64,000 nt of DNA from Myxococcota bacterium (lineage in GTDB: Bacteria; Myxococcota_A; Bradymonadia; UBA7976; UBA1532): assembly GCA_963169045.1 (NCBI GenBank), contig CAUJDF010000037.1, positions 1 through 64,000 on the forward strand, given 5' to 3'. Under the pieces are notes generated by a model. The model was not told the origin of the DNA. It did not search any database and saw only the letters and a list, made by a program, of their open reading frames with translations. A program made the translations under genes and the position numbers. Positions 36,863-45,625 of the stretch are shown here, piece by piece. How positions within the stretch are numbered: position 1 is the stretch's first letter; every line of letters starts with the position of its first letter.

Positions 36863-37630
36863 TCAGGCGGCGGCCTCTTCCTCGGCCAGCGCCTCGTCCT
36901 CGCCGGCGGCGTCGGGCTGCGGTGGGAACACGAGGCACCAGCCGAGGCCGACCACCAGGTAGACGAGCGCGATCGCCAGCAGGTACTCGGGATACATCCG
37001 CAGCGGCGCCAGGATGTATGCGGCGAGCACGTTGCCGAACTGGAACACGTTGAAGAGCAGGTTCTTGCGCGGCTTCAGCTTCGGCAGCTTGAGGCTGCTG
37101 ACCATGGCGACGGCGGCGACGAGCAGCACGAACGGGAACGCCTTCAGCGACTGGTCGACCAGGCCGTGGCCGTCGAGCGTGAGGTACGCGGAGGCGATGA
37201 CGGCGCCGCACAACGTCGTCGGCACGCCGTAGAAGTAGCGGTCGCCCATCGGCGGCGAGCTGATGTTGAAGCGCGCGAGGCGCGCCGCCACCGCGACGAC
37301 GTACAGGCCGGCGCACGCGAGCACGAGGTAATTGTCGGCGCTCTGCCAGGGCGAAGCCCCGGACCCCGCGACGCGGAAGAAGACCAGCGCCGCCGGCGAG
37401 ACGCCGAACACCACGAAGTCGGCGAACGAGTCGAACTGCACGCCGAACTCGGACGTCGCCTTCAGTAGCCGCGCGAACGTGCCGTCGAGCTTGTCGAGCA
37501 GGACGCCCCACAGGATCATCCACGCCGCCAGCTCGAACTGGCCGGCCACCGAAGCGGCCACCGACGCCAACCCGAACAGCATCGACAGCGCGGTGCAGCC
37601 ATTCGGGACGAAGTACTTGGGATGGATCAT
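36863..37630 (-). CDS. pssA: CDP-diacylglycerol-serine O-phosphatidyltransferase
   Basis: 255 residues, about eight membrane helices. The CDP-alcohol phosphotransferase signature D-G-x2-A-R-x8-G-x3-D-x3-D is complete in 'LDGTFARLLKATSEFGVQFD' plus 'SFAD'. Subfamily PssA (type II, membrane form) is suggested by the start 'IHPKYFVPNGCTALSMLFGL', 'FVVFGVSPAALVF' and 'ARLARFN'. It would make phosphatidylserine for phosphatidylethanolamine. ATG 37630 begins the first conserved residues; a frame 12 residues longer exists. The end is an acidic Glu/Ala tail. The gene faces the Tad operon across 230 bases. Confidence 0.92.
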   Translation of the reverse strand: MIHPKYFVPNGCTALSMLFGLASVAASVAGQFELAAWMILWGVLLDKLDGTFARLLKATSEFGVQFDSFADFVVFGVSPAALVFFRVAGSGASPWQSADNYLVLACAGLYVVAVAARLARFNISSPPMGDRYFYGVPTTLCGAVIASAYLTLDGHGLVDQSLKAFPFVLLVAAVAMVSSLKLPKLKPRKNLLFNVFQFGNVLAAYILAPLRMYPEYLLAIALVYLVVGLGWCLVFPPQPDAAGEDEALAEEEAAA

Positions 37631-37780
37631 GCCGGCGACGGTAGCGAGCGCGCGCACGCCCGGCAAGCATCACGTGGCTGCTCGACCTTGGGGTCGGCGC
37701 ACCCCGACGCCGGGGACGACAGACCCCAGCGCCACCCCCCCGCAGGGCCGTCGCACGGTGCGTCACGAAGATTTTCCGTT

Positions 37781-37796
37781 TGGCGTGTACTTTGCT
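37781..37796 (+). promoter_or_regulatory. Sigma-54 (-24/-12) promoter of the Tad pilus operon
   Basis: TGGCGTGTACTTTGCT matches the sigma-54 consensus TGGCACGNNNNTTGCW with TGGC (37781-37784) and TTGC (37792-37795) at the exact spacing, and a pyrimidine before the TGG. It lies 65 bases ahead of the flp start. An RNA start near 37807 leaves a leader of about 54 bases ending in a strong AAGGAGA ribosome site. Transcription would then need an enhancer-binding AAA+ activator, which is not encoded in this window. Confidence 0.7.
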
Positions 37797-37860
37797 GTAT
37801 CGTTGCCGTGCATCCGGGGGGCGCCGCTTCCCGGGGGACGCCCGAACAAGGAGATTCGAG

Positions 37861-38031
37861 ATGCGTGACCTGCTCAAGCGCCTCCGCCACGAGGAAGACG
37901 CCGCCGCCGCCGTCGAGTACGGCATCATCGCCGCCATCGTGGGTGTCGCGCTGATCGGCACCCTCATCTTCTTCCGCGACAGCATCGCCGGCATGCTGCG
38001 CCGCGCCGGCGGCATCATCTCGAACCAGTAG
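37861..38031 (+). CDS. flp: Flp-type pilin subunit
   Basis: 56-residue prepilin. The leader 'LKRLRHEEDAAAA' is followed by the Flp core 'VEYGIIAAIVGVALIGTLIFF', with the Glu-Tyr pair of class IVb pilins. Cleavage is expected just before the short 'xxxxEY' start; here the residue at -1 is Ala, not the usual Gly. The gene is preceded by AAGGAG and a sigma-54 promoter, and only 10 bases separate it from the prepilin peptidase gene. It is probably the major subunit, expressed well above the other tad genes. Confidence 0.9.
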   Translation: MRDLLKRLRHEEDAAAAVEYGIIAAIVGVALIGTLIFFRDSIAGMLRRAGGIISNQ

Positions 38032-38041
38032 CGGACGCCGA

Positions 38042-38557
38042 TTGCCGCTCCTCGCCGACCCGGTCTTCGGTCCGATCTTCGGCCTGGGCCTGGTGGCCGC
38101 CGGTCTCAGCGACCTGTTCCGGCGGAAGGTGGCGAACGGCCTCAACGGGGCGATCGCCGCGACGGGGCTGGGGTGGCAGGTCTGGCAGGCCGGCCTCTCC
38201 GGCCTGGGCGACGGCGCCCTGGGCATGTTGACCGGCTTCGGGCTGGTGATCGTGCCGTTCGCCGTGCGGCTGTACAAAGGGGGCGACGCCAAGCTGGTGA
38301 TCGCCCTCGGCGCCTGGCTCGGGCCCGCGCTCACGGCGTGGGCGTTCGTGTGGGGGGTCGCGCTCGGCGGCCTCGTCGCGCTGGGGGTGCTCGCGGCGGC
38401 CGACCGCGAGTCGCGCACGCGCATCGTGCGCAACCTGCGGACGGCGGCGGCGACCGTCTCGCTGCCCGCCGTCGAGGCCGGACGACCGGCCCGGCTGCAC
38501 GTTCCGATGGCGCTGGCGTTCGGCGCCGGCGCCATCGTCGCGCTCGTCAGGGGGTAG
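38042..38557 (+). CDS. Tad prepilin peptidase (A24 family, CpaA/TadV)
   Basis: 171 residues from a TTG start, with about five membrane helices. The A24 catalytic aspartates appear in 'LVAAGLSDLFRRKVANGL' (first Asp) and 'RLYKGGDAKLVIALG' (GxGD-like, second Asp). TadV/CpaA cleaves the Flp leader at the inner membrane and, unlike PilD, usually lacks the methylase half, as here. It lies between flp and the TadE-like gene and overlaps neither. Confidence 0.85.
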   Translation: MPLLADPVFGPIFGLGLVAAGLSDLFRRKVANGLNGAIAATGLGWQVWQAGLSGLGDGALGMLTGFGLVIVPFAVRLYKGGDAKLVIALGAWLGPALTAWAFVWGVALGGLVALGVLAAADRESRTRIVRNLRTAAATVSLPAVEAGRPARLHVPMALAFGAGAIVALVRG

Positions 38558-38559
38558 TC

Positions 38560-38988
38560 ATGCGCGCGCCACCGTCTCCGAAGCTCCGCAGAAGGAAGGC
38601 TCAGCGAGGCGCCGTCGTCGCCGAGACCGCGTATTCGCTCATCATTTTGGCCTTCGTCATGACGGCGGGTATACAATTCGGCGACGCCATGGTCGTACGG
38701 CACCGCCTGACGAACGCCGCCAACCGCGCCGCCCGCATCTGCTCCGTCGGCGCCGTGGGCAACCCCAACGCCTGCGCCCAGCAGAACGCGGTGCGCGCGG
38801 TCGACACGCTCGCCGCCCGCTGCCAGCCGCTCCGCATCGAGGGCGGCGTCGAGGACCTCGGCGGCGTGCGCGCCCTGCGCGTCGAGCTGCGGTGCGCGTA
38901 CGCGGGGAGCATCTGGTCCGGACTCTACGACCGCTTCGTCGGTCAGCCGCTCACGCTGCGCGCGCAAGCGATGATGCCGATCCAGTGA
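38560..38988 (+). CDS. TadE-like pseudopilin
   Basis: 142 residues. After a basic leader ('RRRKAQRGAVVAETAYSLIILAFVMTAG'; the core 'GAVVAETAY' is the TadE prepilin-type site with Glu at +5) comes one hydrophobic helix and a soluble domain with three Cys ('ARICSVGAVGNPNACAQQ', 'AARCQPL', 'LRCAYAG'). TadE and TadF are minor pilins processed by the same peptidase. The AGGGGG ribosome site lies just before ATG 38560. The next gene starts 34 bases later. Confidence 0.8.
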   Translation: MRAPPSPKLRRRKAQRGAVVAETAYSLIILAFVMTAGIQFGDAMVVRHRLTNAANRAARICSVGAVGNPNACAQQNAVRAVDTLAARCQPLRIEGGVEDLGGVRALRVELRCAYAGSIWSGLYDRFVGQPLTLRAQAMMPIQ

Positions 38989-39022
38989 ACACCAGCGCCG
39001 CGGCGCGGGGAGGACGGTTCCG

Positions 39023-40000
39023 ATGACTGCTCGCAAGGGAGGCGGAGCCCGCGCCTCCCGCCTGGGTGCCCTGGGGTTCACGGCGGTGGCGCTCGTCCTG
39101 ACGCTGCTCACGGCCTTCCTGCTCGCCCGCGTCATGGGCGACAGCAAGTACGCGAGCGAGCCCATGCGCGACGTGGTGGTCGCCAGCCAGGACATCCCCC
39201 CGTCCGAGGTGATCACCGAAGAGCACCTCAAGATCGTGCAGTGGCCGGTGTCGTCGGTGCCCGAGGGCGCCTTCACCCGCGAGCGCATGCACGAGATCCT
39301 CGCCCCGCAGTCGCGCGTGCCGGTGACGACCATCCTCGCCGGCGAGGCGGTGCTCGAGGCGCGCCTCGCGTCGCCGAAGGCCGGCACCGGCATGGCGTCG
39401 CTCGTCGAGGAGAACCAGCGCGCGTTCCCCATCCCGGTCGACCACTGGGTCACCGAGGCCCGCCTCGTCTATCCCGGCGCCTACGTCGACGTGCTCGCCA
39501 CGCTGCGCAACGCGATGGACCGCAAGCCGAGCACGAAGCTCGTGCTGCAGCGCATCCGGGTGCTGGCGGTCGACGGCGCGGTCGACGCGGTGTCGGCGGC
39601 GGCCAACCAGCAGCGCAAGGGGAGCGGCGGCGTCGAGCGCAAGTCGGTCGTGACGCTGCTCGTCACCCCGGAGCAGGCCGAGCTGCTGGCGCTGTCGTCG
39701 CGCGAGGGCACGGTCGACCTGATGCTGCGCAACGCCGGCGACGAGGGCCAGGTCGAGACGATGGGCGTCACGCCCAGCGAGCTGCTCGGCATCCCCGATC
39801 CCGAGGAGCTCGAGCAGGCGGCCAGCGTGGTGGCCACCGACGCCAAGGTCCGCGAGGACGCCCGCCGTTCGACCCCGCCGCCGTCGCGCCGCAGCGCCGC
39901 GACCGGCCGCCGCAGCGCCGCCGAGGAGGCCGCCGCGCGCGAGGCCGAGGAGAACATCGGCCGCGGCGGCAGCAAGACGATCCGACTGGGAGCTCAATGA
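39023..40000 (+). CDS. cpaB: Flp pilus assembly protein CpaB/RcpC
   Basis: 325 residues. One N-terminal membrane helix 'TAVALVLTLLTAFLLARVM' leads into a SAF/CpaB domain: 'VVVASQDIPPSEVITEEHLKIVQWP' (shown here split: 'ASQDIPPSEVI' is the core) and 'LAGEAVLEARLASP'. A later 'VTLLVTPEQAELLALSSREG' is the typical RcpC strand. CpaB is periplasmic and needed for secretin assembly or stability. The C-terminal 60 residues are a low-complexity Arg/Ala/Glu region. It overlaps the secretin gene by ATGA. Confidence 0.9.
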   Translation: MTARKGGGARASRLGALGFTAVALVLTLLTAFLLARVMGDSKYASEPMRDVVVASQDIPPSEVITEEHLKIVQWPVSSVPEGAFTRERMHEILAPQSRVPVTTILAGEAVLEARLASPKAGTGMASLVEENQRAFPIPVDHWVTEARLVYPGAYVDVLATLRNAMDRKPSTKLVLQRIRVLAVDGAVDAVSAAANQQRKGSGGVERKSVVTLLVTPEQAELLALSSREGTVDLMLRNAGDEGQVETMGVTPSELLGIPDPEELEQAASVVATDAKVREDARRSTPPPSRRSAATGRRSAAEEAAAREAEENIGRGGSKTIRLGAQ

Positions 40001-41451
40001 TGCGCCGTGCGCTCTTCGCCCTGCTGGTCGCGACGGCGGCCCTCGCGACCGCTCCGCCCGTGCTCGCCCAGGATGACGCGGGCGAAGAGAACTGGACCGG
40101 CCGCAACGTCATCGAGGTGACGCTCGGCGGCTCGACCACCGTCACCCTCACCGGCTCGGTGGGCAAGGTGACGCTCACCGATCCCAAGGTCGCCGAGGTC
40201 TCCGCCACCGGGCGCGGCCTGCTCATCGTCGGCCGCCAGATCGGCGAGACGAACCTGATCATGTTCGGTGGCGGCGGCCAGAGCAGCAGCTACCTGATCA
40301 AAGTGACGCTGCCCGCGCGCGCCATCCAGAGCGAGCTCGAGCGCCTCTTCCCCGGTCAGCAGATCAGCGCGCGCGCGGTCGGCGGCTCCCTCGTGCTCAC
40401 GGGCACGGTGAGCGATACGTCGATGGTCCAGCAGGCCGAGGACGTGGCGATCGGCTATCTGCGCAGCCCGTCGTTCGCCGCGCTCGGCGTGCAGCCGCAC
40501 GTGATCAACCTGCTGCACGTGCGCAGCCGCGACCAGGTGATGCTCGAGGTGAAGTTCGCGGAGGTGAAGCGCACGTCGCTCCGCGAGATGGGCGTGCACA
40601 CCGCCGGGCACTACGCGGGCTCGGACCTCGGCGTCGGCGTGGCCACCGGATCGACGGCGGTCAACGCCGCCGGCTCGGGCATCATCGGCCGGCCGCTCCC
40701 GACGTTCGGCGCCGACGAGGGGGCCGCCGGCGCGCTGTTCATCAGCAAGCCCGACGGCAAGTTCCCGTTCGCGGCGACCCTCAGCATCCTCGCCCAGCGC
40801 GCCCTCGCGCGCACGCTCGCGGAGCCCACGCTCATCGCGATGAGCGGCCAGAAGGCCAACTTCCTCGCCGGCGGCGAGGTGCCGTTCACCGTCACGAGCC
40901 TCGACGGCCCCAACGTGCAGTTCAAGCCGTTCGGCGTCGAGCTCGAGTTCACGCCCGACGTGCAGGCCGACGACACGGTGCAGCTGCGCATGCGCACGTC
41001 GGTCAGCGCGCTCGATCGCACCATCAGCAGCGGCGGCACGTTCGGCTTCAAGACGCGCTCGAGCGAGACGACGATCCGCCTGCGCGACGGGCAGAGCTTC
41101 GCCATCGCCGGTCTGCTCAACGACGAGATCAACAACACGGTCGACAAGGTCCCCGGCCTCGGCGACCTGCCGGTGCTCGGCCTCCTGTTCAGCAGCAAGT
41201 CCTTCCAGCGCGAGGAGACGGAGCTGCTCGTGATCGTGACGGCGCGGCTGGTGCAGCCGATCGACGGCGACAACCTGCCGCCGCTGCCCGGCCAGAACCA
41301 GACGTCCGATCCGACCGACCTCGAGCTGTTCCTCGGCAACATCCACGAGCCGACGAAGCGGTCCGCGCCGAAGCGGCCCGCGGGCGGCGACGACCTCTCG
41401 GGGTTGCTCCCCGATCGCCGGCCGGCGGGCAAGGTCGGCTTCTGGCGATGA
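39997..41451 (+). CDS. cpaC: Flp pilus secretin CpaC/RcpA
   Basis: 484 residues with signal 'LFALLVATAALATAPPVLAQ'. N-terminal pilus-anchor and BON-like domains ('NVIEVTLGGSTTVTL', 'LIVGRQIGETNLIMFG', 'RAVGGSLVLTGTV') precede the secretin core: 'QVMLEVKFAEVKR', 'LAEPTLIAMSGQKANFLAGGEVPF', 'DGQSFAIAGLL' and 'VPGLGDLPVLGLLFSSK'. It forms the outer-membrane channel for the Flp fibre. The start is one of two adjacent ATG codons inside the cpaB stop. Its own stop overlaps the tadZ start. Confidence 0.93.
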   Translation: MMRRALFALLVATAALATAPPVLAQDDAGEENWTGRNVIEVTLGGSTTVTLTGSVGKVTLTDPKVAEVSATGRGLLIVGRQIGETNLIMFGGGGQSSSYLIKVTLPARAIQSELERLFPGQQISARAVGGSLVLTGTVSDTSMVQQAEDVAIGYLRSPSFAALGVQPHVINLLHVRSRDQVMLEVKFAEVKRTSLREMGVHTAGHYAGSDLGVGVATGSTAVNAAGSGIIGRPLPTFGADEGAAGALFISKPDGKFPFAATLSILAQRALARTLAEPTLIAMSGQKANFLAGGEVPFTVTSLDGPNVQFKPFGVELEFTPDVQADDTVQLRMRTSVSALDRTISSGGTFGFKTRSSETTIRLRDGQSFAIAGLLNDEINNTVDKVPGLGDLPVLGLLFSSKSFQREETELLVIVTARLVQPIDGDNLPPLPGQNQTSDPTDLELFLGNIHEPTKRSAPKRPAGGDDLSGLLPDRRPAGKVGFWR

Positions 41452-42443
41452 AGAAGCCGTTCGTCCGACCGGCGAGCCGCGCCGGCATCCGCGACCCGCG
41501 GAATGCCACCTACATCACGAACCTCGCCGACATCGACCGCCAGAAGCGCCGGCCGCGCCAGCTCACGTCGCACACCAGCATCCTGCGCCTGGAAGACCTC
41601 GAAGAGGTGCAGGAGCTGCCCTCCGAGGAGCCGCTCGGCGAAGCGCCGGCGCCGACGACCGTCGCCTCGCGCATGATCTGCTTCTTCGGGCCGAAGGGCG
41701 GCACGGGCGCGACGACGCTGGCGATCAACACCGCCGGTTACCTCGTGCAGCAGAACCGCGGCGTCGTCCTCGTCGACATGGACCTGCAGCTCGGCTCGAT
41801 CCCGGTGGCGCTGAACACGCGGCCGGAGCGCAGCGTGGCCGAGGTGATGCGCGAGGCGGTGCGCGCGGGGCAGGGGCCCCTGCAGAGCGGCCTCGACCGC
41901 CACCCGTCCGGCATCAGCTTCGTCGCCCAGGGCGACCGCATCGAGGAGCTGGCCGAGGTCACGACCGACAAGCTGCCGCGCTTCTTCGACGCCCTCGGCC
42001 AGAGCTTCCAGTACGTGGTGGTCGACGGCCTGAGCGACTTCAGCGACCACGCCGTCGCCACGATGGACCTGGCCCACGTCATCGCGCTGACGGTCACCCA
42101 GGACGTGCCGGCGGTGCGCGCCGCGTCGCGCTCGCTCCGCCTCTTCCGGCGCCTGGGCTACGGGCCCGACCGCCTCAAGGTCGTGCTCAACCGCTACCAC
42201 CGCAAGGCGCCGGTGTCGCTCGAGGCGATCCAGAACGCGCTCGGGCAGCAGGTCGACGCGGTCGTGCACAACGACTTCCCCCTGGTCGAGGAGTCGCTCA
42301 ACCTGGGGCGGCTGCTCTGGGAGGTGAAGCCCCGCGCGCGAACCACCAAGGATCTCGAGGGGTTGGCGACGCTGATGGCCGGCCTGCCCGTGGCGCCGCC
42401 GAGCGGCGGGGTGTTGTCGCGCCTCTTCGGGCGAAAGGGGTAG
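41448..42443 (+). CDS. tadZ: Tad pilus localisation ATPase TadZ/CpaE
   Basis: 331 residues with a MinD/ParA-type ATPase domain: deviant Walker A 'FGPKGGTGATTLAINTA' (KGGxGAT), 'VVLVDMDLQLGSIPVAL', 'YVVVDGLSD', and 'KVVLNRYHRK'. TadZ places the pilus machine, often at a pole. The usual N-terminal receiver-like (ARD) domain is reduced to about 70 residues of Arg/Pro-rich sequence without a recognisable fold. Partners tadA to tadC follow at once. Overlap with cpaC is 4 bases. Confidence 0.9.
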   Translation: MKKPFVRPASRAGIRDPRNATYITNLADIDRQKRRPRQLTSHTSILRLEDLEEVQELPSEEPLGEAPAPTTVASRMICFFGPKGGTGATTLAINTAGYLVQQNRGVVLVDMDLQLGSIPVALNTRPERSVAEVMREAVRAGQGPLQSGLDRHPSGISFVAQGDRIEELAEVTTDKLPRFFDALGQSFQYVVVDGLSDFSDHAVATMDLAHVIALTVTQDVPAVRAASRSLRLFRRLGYGPDRLKVVLNRYHRKAPVSLEAIQNALGQQVDAVVHNDFPLVEESLNLGRLLWEVKPRARTTKDLEGLATLMAGLPVAPPSGGVLSRLFGRKG

Positions 42444-42446
42444 CCG

Positions 42447-43751
42447 ATGGCGATGCGCATCATCGACCGGCTCACGACCGGTCAGGACGGCGCCGGGGGA
42501 CCGGCGGGCCGCAACCTCGACGACCTGCGCCGGCGCCTGCACCAGCAGGTCATCGACCGCATCGACGTGGCGGCGGTGGCGGCGCTCCCCCGCGAGCAGC
42601 TGCGCGCGCGCCTGCGCGAGATCGTCGAGCGCCTGGTGCAGCAGGAGGGCCTGAACCTGTCGGGCCCCGAGGCGGAGTCGGTGATCGTCGGCATCCTCGA
42701 CGAGATCACCGGCCTCGGCCCGCTCGAGGTCATCCTGGCCGACTCGACGGTGAGCGACATCCTCGTCAACGGCCCGGCCACGATCTACGTCGAGCGCCAT
42801 GGCCGCCTCGAGCAGGTCGACGCCCGCTTCCGCGACGACGCGCACCTCATCAACACGATCAGCCGCATCGTGGGGCGTGTCGGCCGCCGCATCGACGAGT
42901 CGTCGCCGATGGTCGACGCGCGCCTGCCCGACGGCTCGCGCGTCAACGCGATCATCCCGCCGCTGGCGCTCGACGGCCCGGCGCTGTCGATCCGCCGCTT
43001 CGGCGCCAACCCGCTCAACCACAAGGACCTGACGCGTCTCGGGGCGCTGACGCCCGAGATGATGAACTACCTGAAGGCGGCGGTCCGCTCGAAGTGCAAC
43101 GTCCTCATCAGCGGCGGCACCGGCGCCGGCAAGACGACGCTGCTCAACGCGCTGTCGAACTTCATCCCGTCGTCCGAACGCATCATCACGCTCGAGGACT
43201 CCGCCGAGCTGAAGTTGCAGCAGCCGCACTGCGTCCGGCTCGAGAGCCGGCCCCCGAACATCGAGGGCCGCGGGTCGGTCACCATCGGCGACCTCATGAA
43301 GAACGCGCTGCGCATGCGTCCCGACCGCATCGTGGTGGGCGAGGTCCGCGGCGGCGAGGCGCTCGACATGCTGCAGGCGATGAACACGGGCCACGAGGGC
43401 TCGATGGGCACGCTGCACGCGAACACGCCCGACGACGCGCTCCAGCGCCTGATGACGATGATCACGATGAGCGGCGTGAAGCTCTCGAACGAGGCGCTCG
43501 TGCAGATCATCGGGCGCTCGCTGCACGTCATCGTGCAGGCGTCGCGTCTGCCCGACGGCCAGCGCAAGATCACGAGCATCACCGAGGTGACCGGCTACGA
43601 GGACGGCCGCATCGGCACCAACGAGGTGTTCACCTACGACCAGCACGGCATGGACGCGGACGGCCGCATCCTCGGTGAGCACCGCTATACGCGCGAGAGC
43701 GTCCTGCTCGAACGGTTCTATCGGGCGGGCGCGCTCAAGCGGCCCGGCTGA
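42447..43751 (+). CDS. tadA: Tad secretion ATPase TadA/CpaF
   Basis: 434 residues of the GspE/VirB11 type. N-terminal helical region '[15 protein letters not shown]', then '[23 protein letters not shown]' and '[22 protein letters not shown]', the CpaF hallmark. Walker A is '[18 protein letters not shown]', Asp box '[14 protein letters not shown]', and Walker B-type '[32 protein letters not shown]' (split: '[14 protein letters not shown]'). It supplies ATP power for extension, and by some reports retraction, of Flp pili. It starts 3 bases after tadZ. Confidence 0.95.
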   Translation: MAMRIIDRLTTGQDGAGGPAGRNLDDLRRRLHQQVIDRIDVAAVAALPREQLRARLREIVERLVQQEGLNLSGPEAESVIVGILDEITGLGPLEVILADSTVSDILVNGPATIYVERHGRLEQVDARFRDDAHLINTISRIVGRVGRRIDESSPMVDARLPDGSRVNAIIPPLALDGPALSIRRFGANPLNHKDLTRLGALTPEMMNYLKAAVRSKCNVLISGGTGAGKTTLLNALSNFIPSSERIITLEDSAELKLQQPHCVRLESRPPNIEGRGSVTIGDLMKNALRMRPDRIVVGEVRGGEALDMLQAMNTGHEGSMGTLHANTPDDALQRLMTMITMSGVKLSNEALVQIIGRSLHVIVQASRLPDGQRKITSITEVTGYEDGRIGTNEVFTYDQHGMDADGRILGEHRYTRESVLLERFYRAGALKRPG

Positions 43752-43753
43752 CC

Positions 43754-44695
43754 ATGCAACTGCTCATCATCTGCGCGTCGCTGTCGGTCTTCTTCATCCT
43801 CCAGGCGGTCTACTGGATCGTCGTGAGCCGGCGCACGGCGCGCACGGCGGTGCTGGCGGACCGTCTGGGCGCCGGCGACGTCGGCGTGCAGACCGACACG
43901 CTCCTGAAGGTCGACGAGGAGAACCAGAGCTGGATCGAGCAGTTCGCGCTCGGCGCGACCCTGCGCAATCTGCTCGAGCAGGCCGGCGAGGACGGCGCCG
44001 TCGGCGCGTTCGTCAGCCGCTGCTCGTTGTACTTCCTCGGCGCCTTCGCGCTCGTCCTGGTGATCACCGGCGAGCCGGCCGGCGCCTTCGTGCTCTCGTT
44101 CGGCGCGCTGCTGATCCCGTACCTGCTGCTGATGCGCAAGAAGCGCCTGCGCATCTCGCGCATCGAGGAGCAGCTGCCCGAGGCGCTCGAGGTGATGACG
44201 ATCTCGCTGCGCGCGGGTCAGTCGCTGGCGCAGACGGTGCGCCTCACCTCCACCGAGATCCAGGCGCCGCTCGGCGACGAGATGCGGCGCGTGGCCGAGG
44301 AGACCGAGCTCGGGCGCCCGCTCGACGAGGCGCTCGTGGCGATGAGCCAGCGCCTGAAGGAGGCGCGCACGGTCCGCACCTTCGTGGTGTCGGTGCTCGT
44401 GCTGCGCCAGACGGGCGGCAACCTCATCGAGGTGCTCGAGAGCATCATCGACACGATGCGGCAGCAGTCGCAGTACGAGCGCAAGCTCAAGGCGATGACC
44501 GCCGAGGGGCGCTCGAGCTCGCGCCTGCTGGCGCTGCTGCCGCCGGGCTTCATGGCGATGGCCTGGATGGCGGACCCGGGCTACGTCGGCAAGCTGCTGT
44601 CGGACCCGGTGGGCCGCATCCTGCTGACGGTCAGCTTCTGTCTGTACATGATCGGACTGTTCTGGGTCCGCAAGCTGGTGAATCCGAAGGTCTGA
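43754..44695 (+). CDS. tadB: Tad inner-membrane platform protein TadB
   Basis: 313 residues with four predicted membrane helices (about 2-22, 95-115, 120-135 and 280-305). The T2SSF (GspF-like) core shows 'EALEVMTISLRAGQSLAQTV', 'ELGRPLDEALVAMSQRLK' and 'VLRQTGGNLIEVLESIIDTMR'. With TadC it makes the membrane platform on which the pilus is polymerised. It is separated from tadA by 2 bases and from tadC by 3, so one transcript is nearly certain. Confidence 0.92.
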   Translation: MQLLIICASLSVFFILQAVYWIVVSRRTARTAVLADRLGAGDVGVQTDTLLKVDEENQSWIEQFALGATLRNLLEQAGEDGAVGAFVSRCSLYFLGAFALVLVITGEPAGAFVLSFGALLIPYLLLMRKKRLRISRIEEQLPEALEVMTISLRAGQSLAQTVRLTSTEIQAPLGDEMRRVAEETELGRPLDEALVAMSQRLKEARTVRTFVVSVLVLRQTGGNLIEVLESIIDTMRQQSQYERKLKAMTAEGRSSSRLLALLPPGFMAMAWMADPGYVGKLLSDPVGRILLTVSFCLYMIGLFWVRKLVNPKV

Positions 44696-44698
44696 GGC

Positions 44699-45625
44699 AT
44701 GGATCGCGACACCCTGCTGATGGCGACGCTCGCGTCGACGGTGGCCATGTGCCTGAGCGTCGTGCTCGCCGCGCGGGCGCACTTCCGCGCGAAGGCGGCG
44801 GCGGCGCGCGAAGCTGCCGAGGCCGCGGAGCGCATCCAGCAGGCCGACGCGAACGCCGCGAGGGGGCCGGCGCGGTTCTCCGGCCTCGCCGGCGTCCTGC
44901 GGCCGAAGACGCTCGAGGAGCTCTCCGAGCTGCGCCGCCGCCTGGCGCGCGCCGGCATGCGCAGCCAGGAGGCGGTCGACCTCTTCAGCACGTGGCGCGT
45001 GCTGTTGCTCTTCGGCAGCCTCGTCCTCTTCGTGCTCGTGCTGATGGCCACCAACTTCGGCCCCGACGGCATGATGATCGGGTCGCTCGTCCTCGGCTTC
45101 GGCTTCCTGGCGCCCCAGTTCTGGCTGAACCTGCGCATCTCCACGCGGCAGCAGAAGCTCGAGGCCTCGCTGCCGCCGACGCTCGACCTGCTCGTGACCT
45201 GCATGGAGGCCGGCCTGGGTCTCGAGCAGGCGCTGGCGCGCGTGGCGGGCGAGATCGGCTTCAGCGACCCGGAGATGGCCGAGGAGCTGTCGGTCGTCGT
45301 CGGCGAGATGCGCGCCGGCCTCAGCGTGGGCGACGCGTTCCGCAAGCTGGCCGACCGCGTGACCGCCGACGAGGTGCGCAACCTGACGAACGTGATCGTG
45401 CAGTCGGCGACCCTCGGCGCGGCGCTCGGCCGCACGCTGCGCGAGTACTCGGCGAGCGCCCGGCGCCGCCGCGTCCTGGCGCTCGAGGAGAGCGCGGGCA
45501 AGGTGGCCGCCGGCCTCACGCTGCCGCTGACGATGTGCCTTCTGCCTTCGGCCATCCTCGCGATGCTCGGGCCGGCGGTGGTCATCATCATCCGCACCCT
45601 CTTCGAGAACGACGGGGCCTTCTGA
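44699..45625 (+). CDS. tadC: Tad inner-membrane platform protein TadC
   Basis: 308 residues. The N-terminal helix 'MATLASTVAMCLSVVLAAR' and three more membrane segments frame the T2SSF core 'LPPTLDLLVTCMEAGLGLEQAL', 'GEMRAGLSVGDAFRKLADRV' and 'LGAALGRTLREYSASAR', with the TadC-specific 'EESAGKVAAGLTLPLTMCLLPSAIL' end (read in two parts). It is the partner of TadB. The stop and the next start share one base (TGATG). Confidence 0.92.
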   Translation: MDRDTLLMATLASTVAMCLSVVLAARAHFRAKAAAAREAAEAAERIQQADANAARGPARFSGLAGVLRPKTLEELSELRRRLARAGMRSQEAVDLFSTWRVLLLFGSLVLFVLVLMATNFGPDGMMIGSLVLGFGFLAPQFWLNLRISTRQQKLEASLPPTLDLLVTCMEAGLGLEQALARVAGEIGFSDPEMAEELSVVVGEMRAGLSVGDAFRKLADRVTADEVRNLTNVIVQSATLGAALGRTLREYSASARRRRVLALEESAGKVAAGLTLPLTMCLLPSAILAMLGPAVVIIIRTLFENDGAF

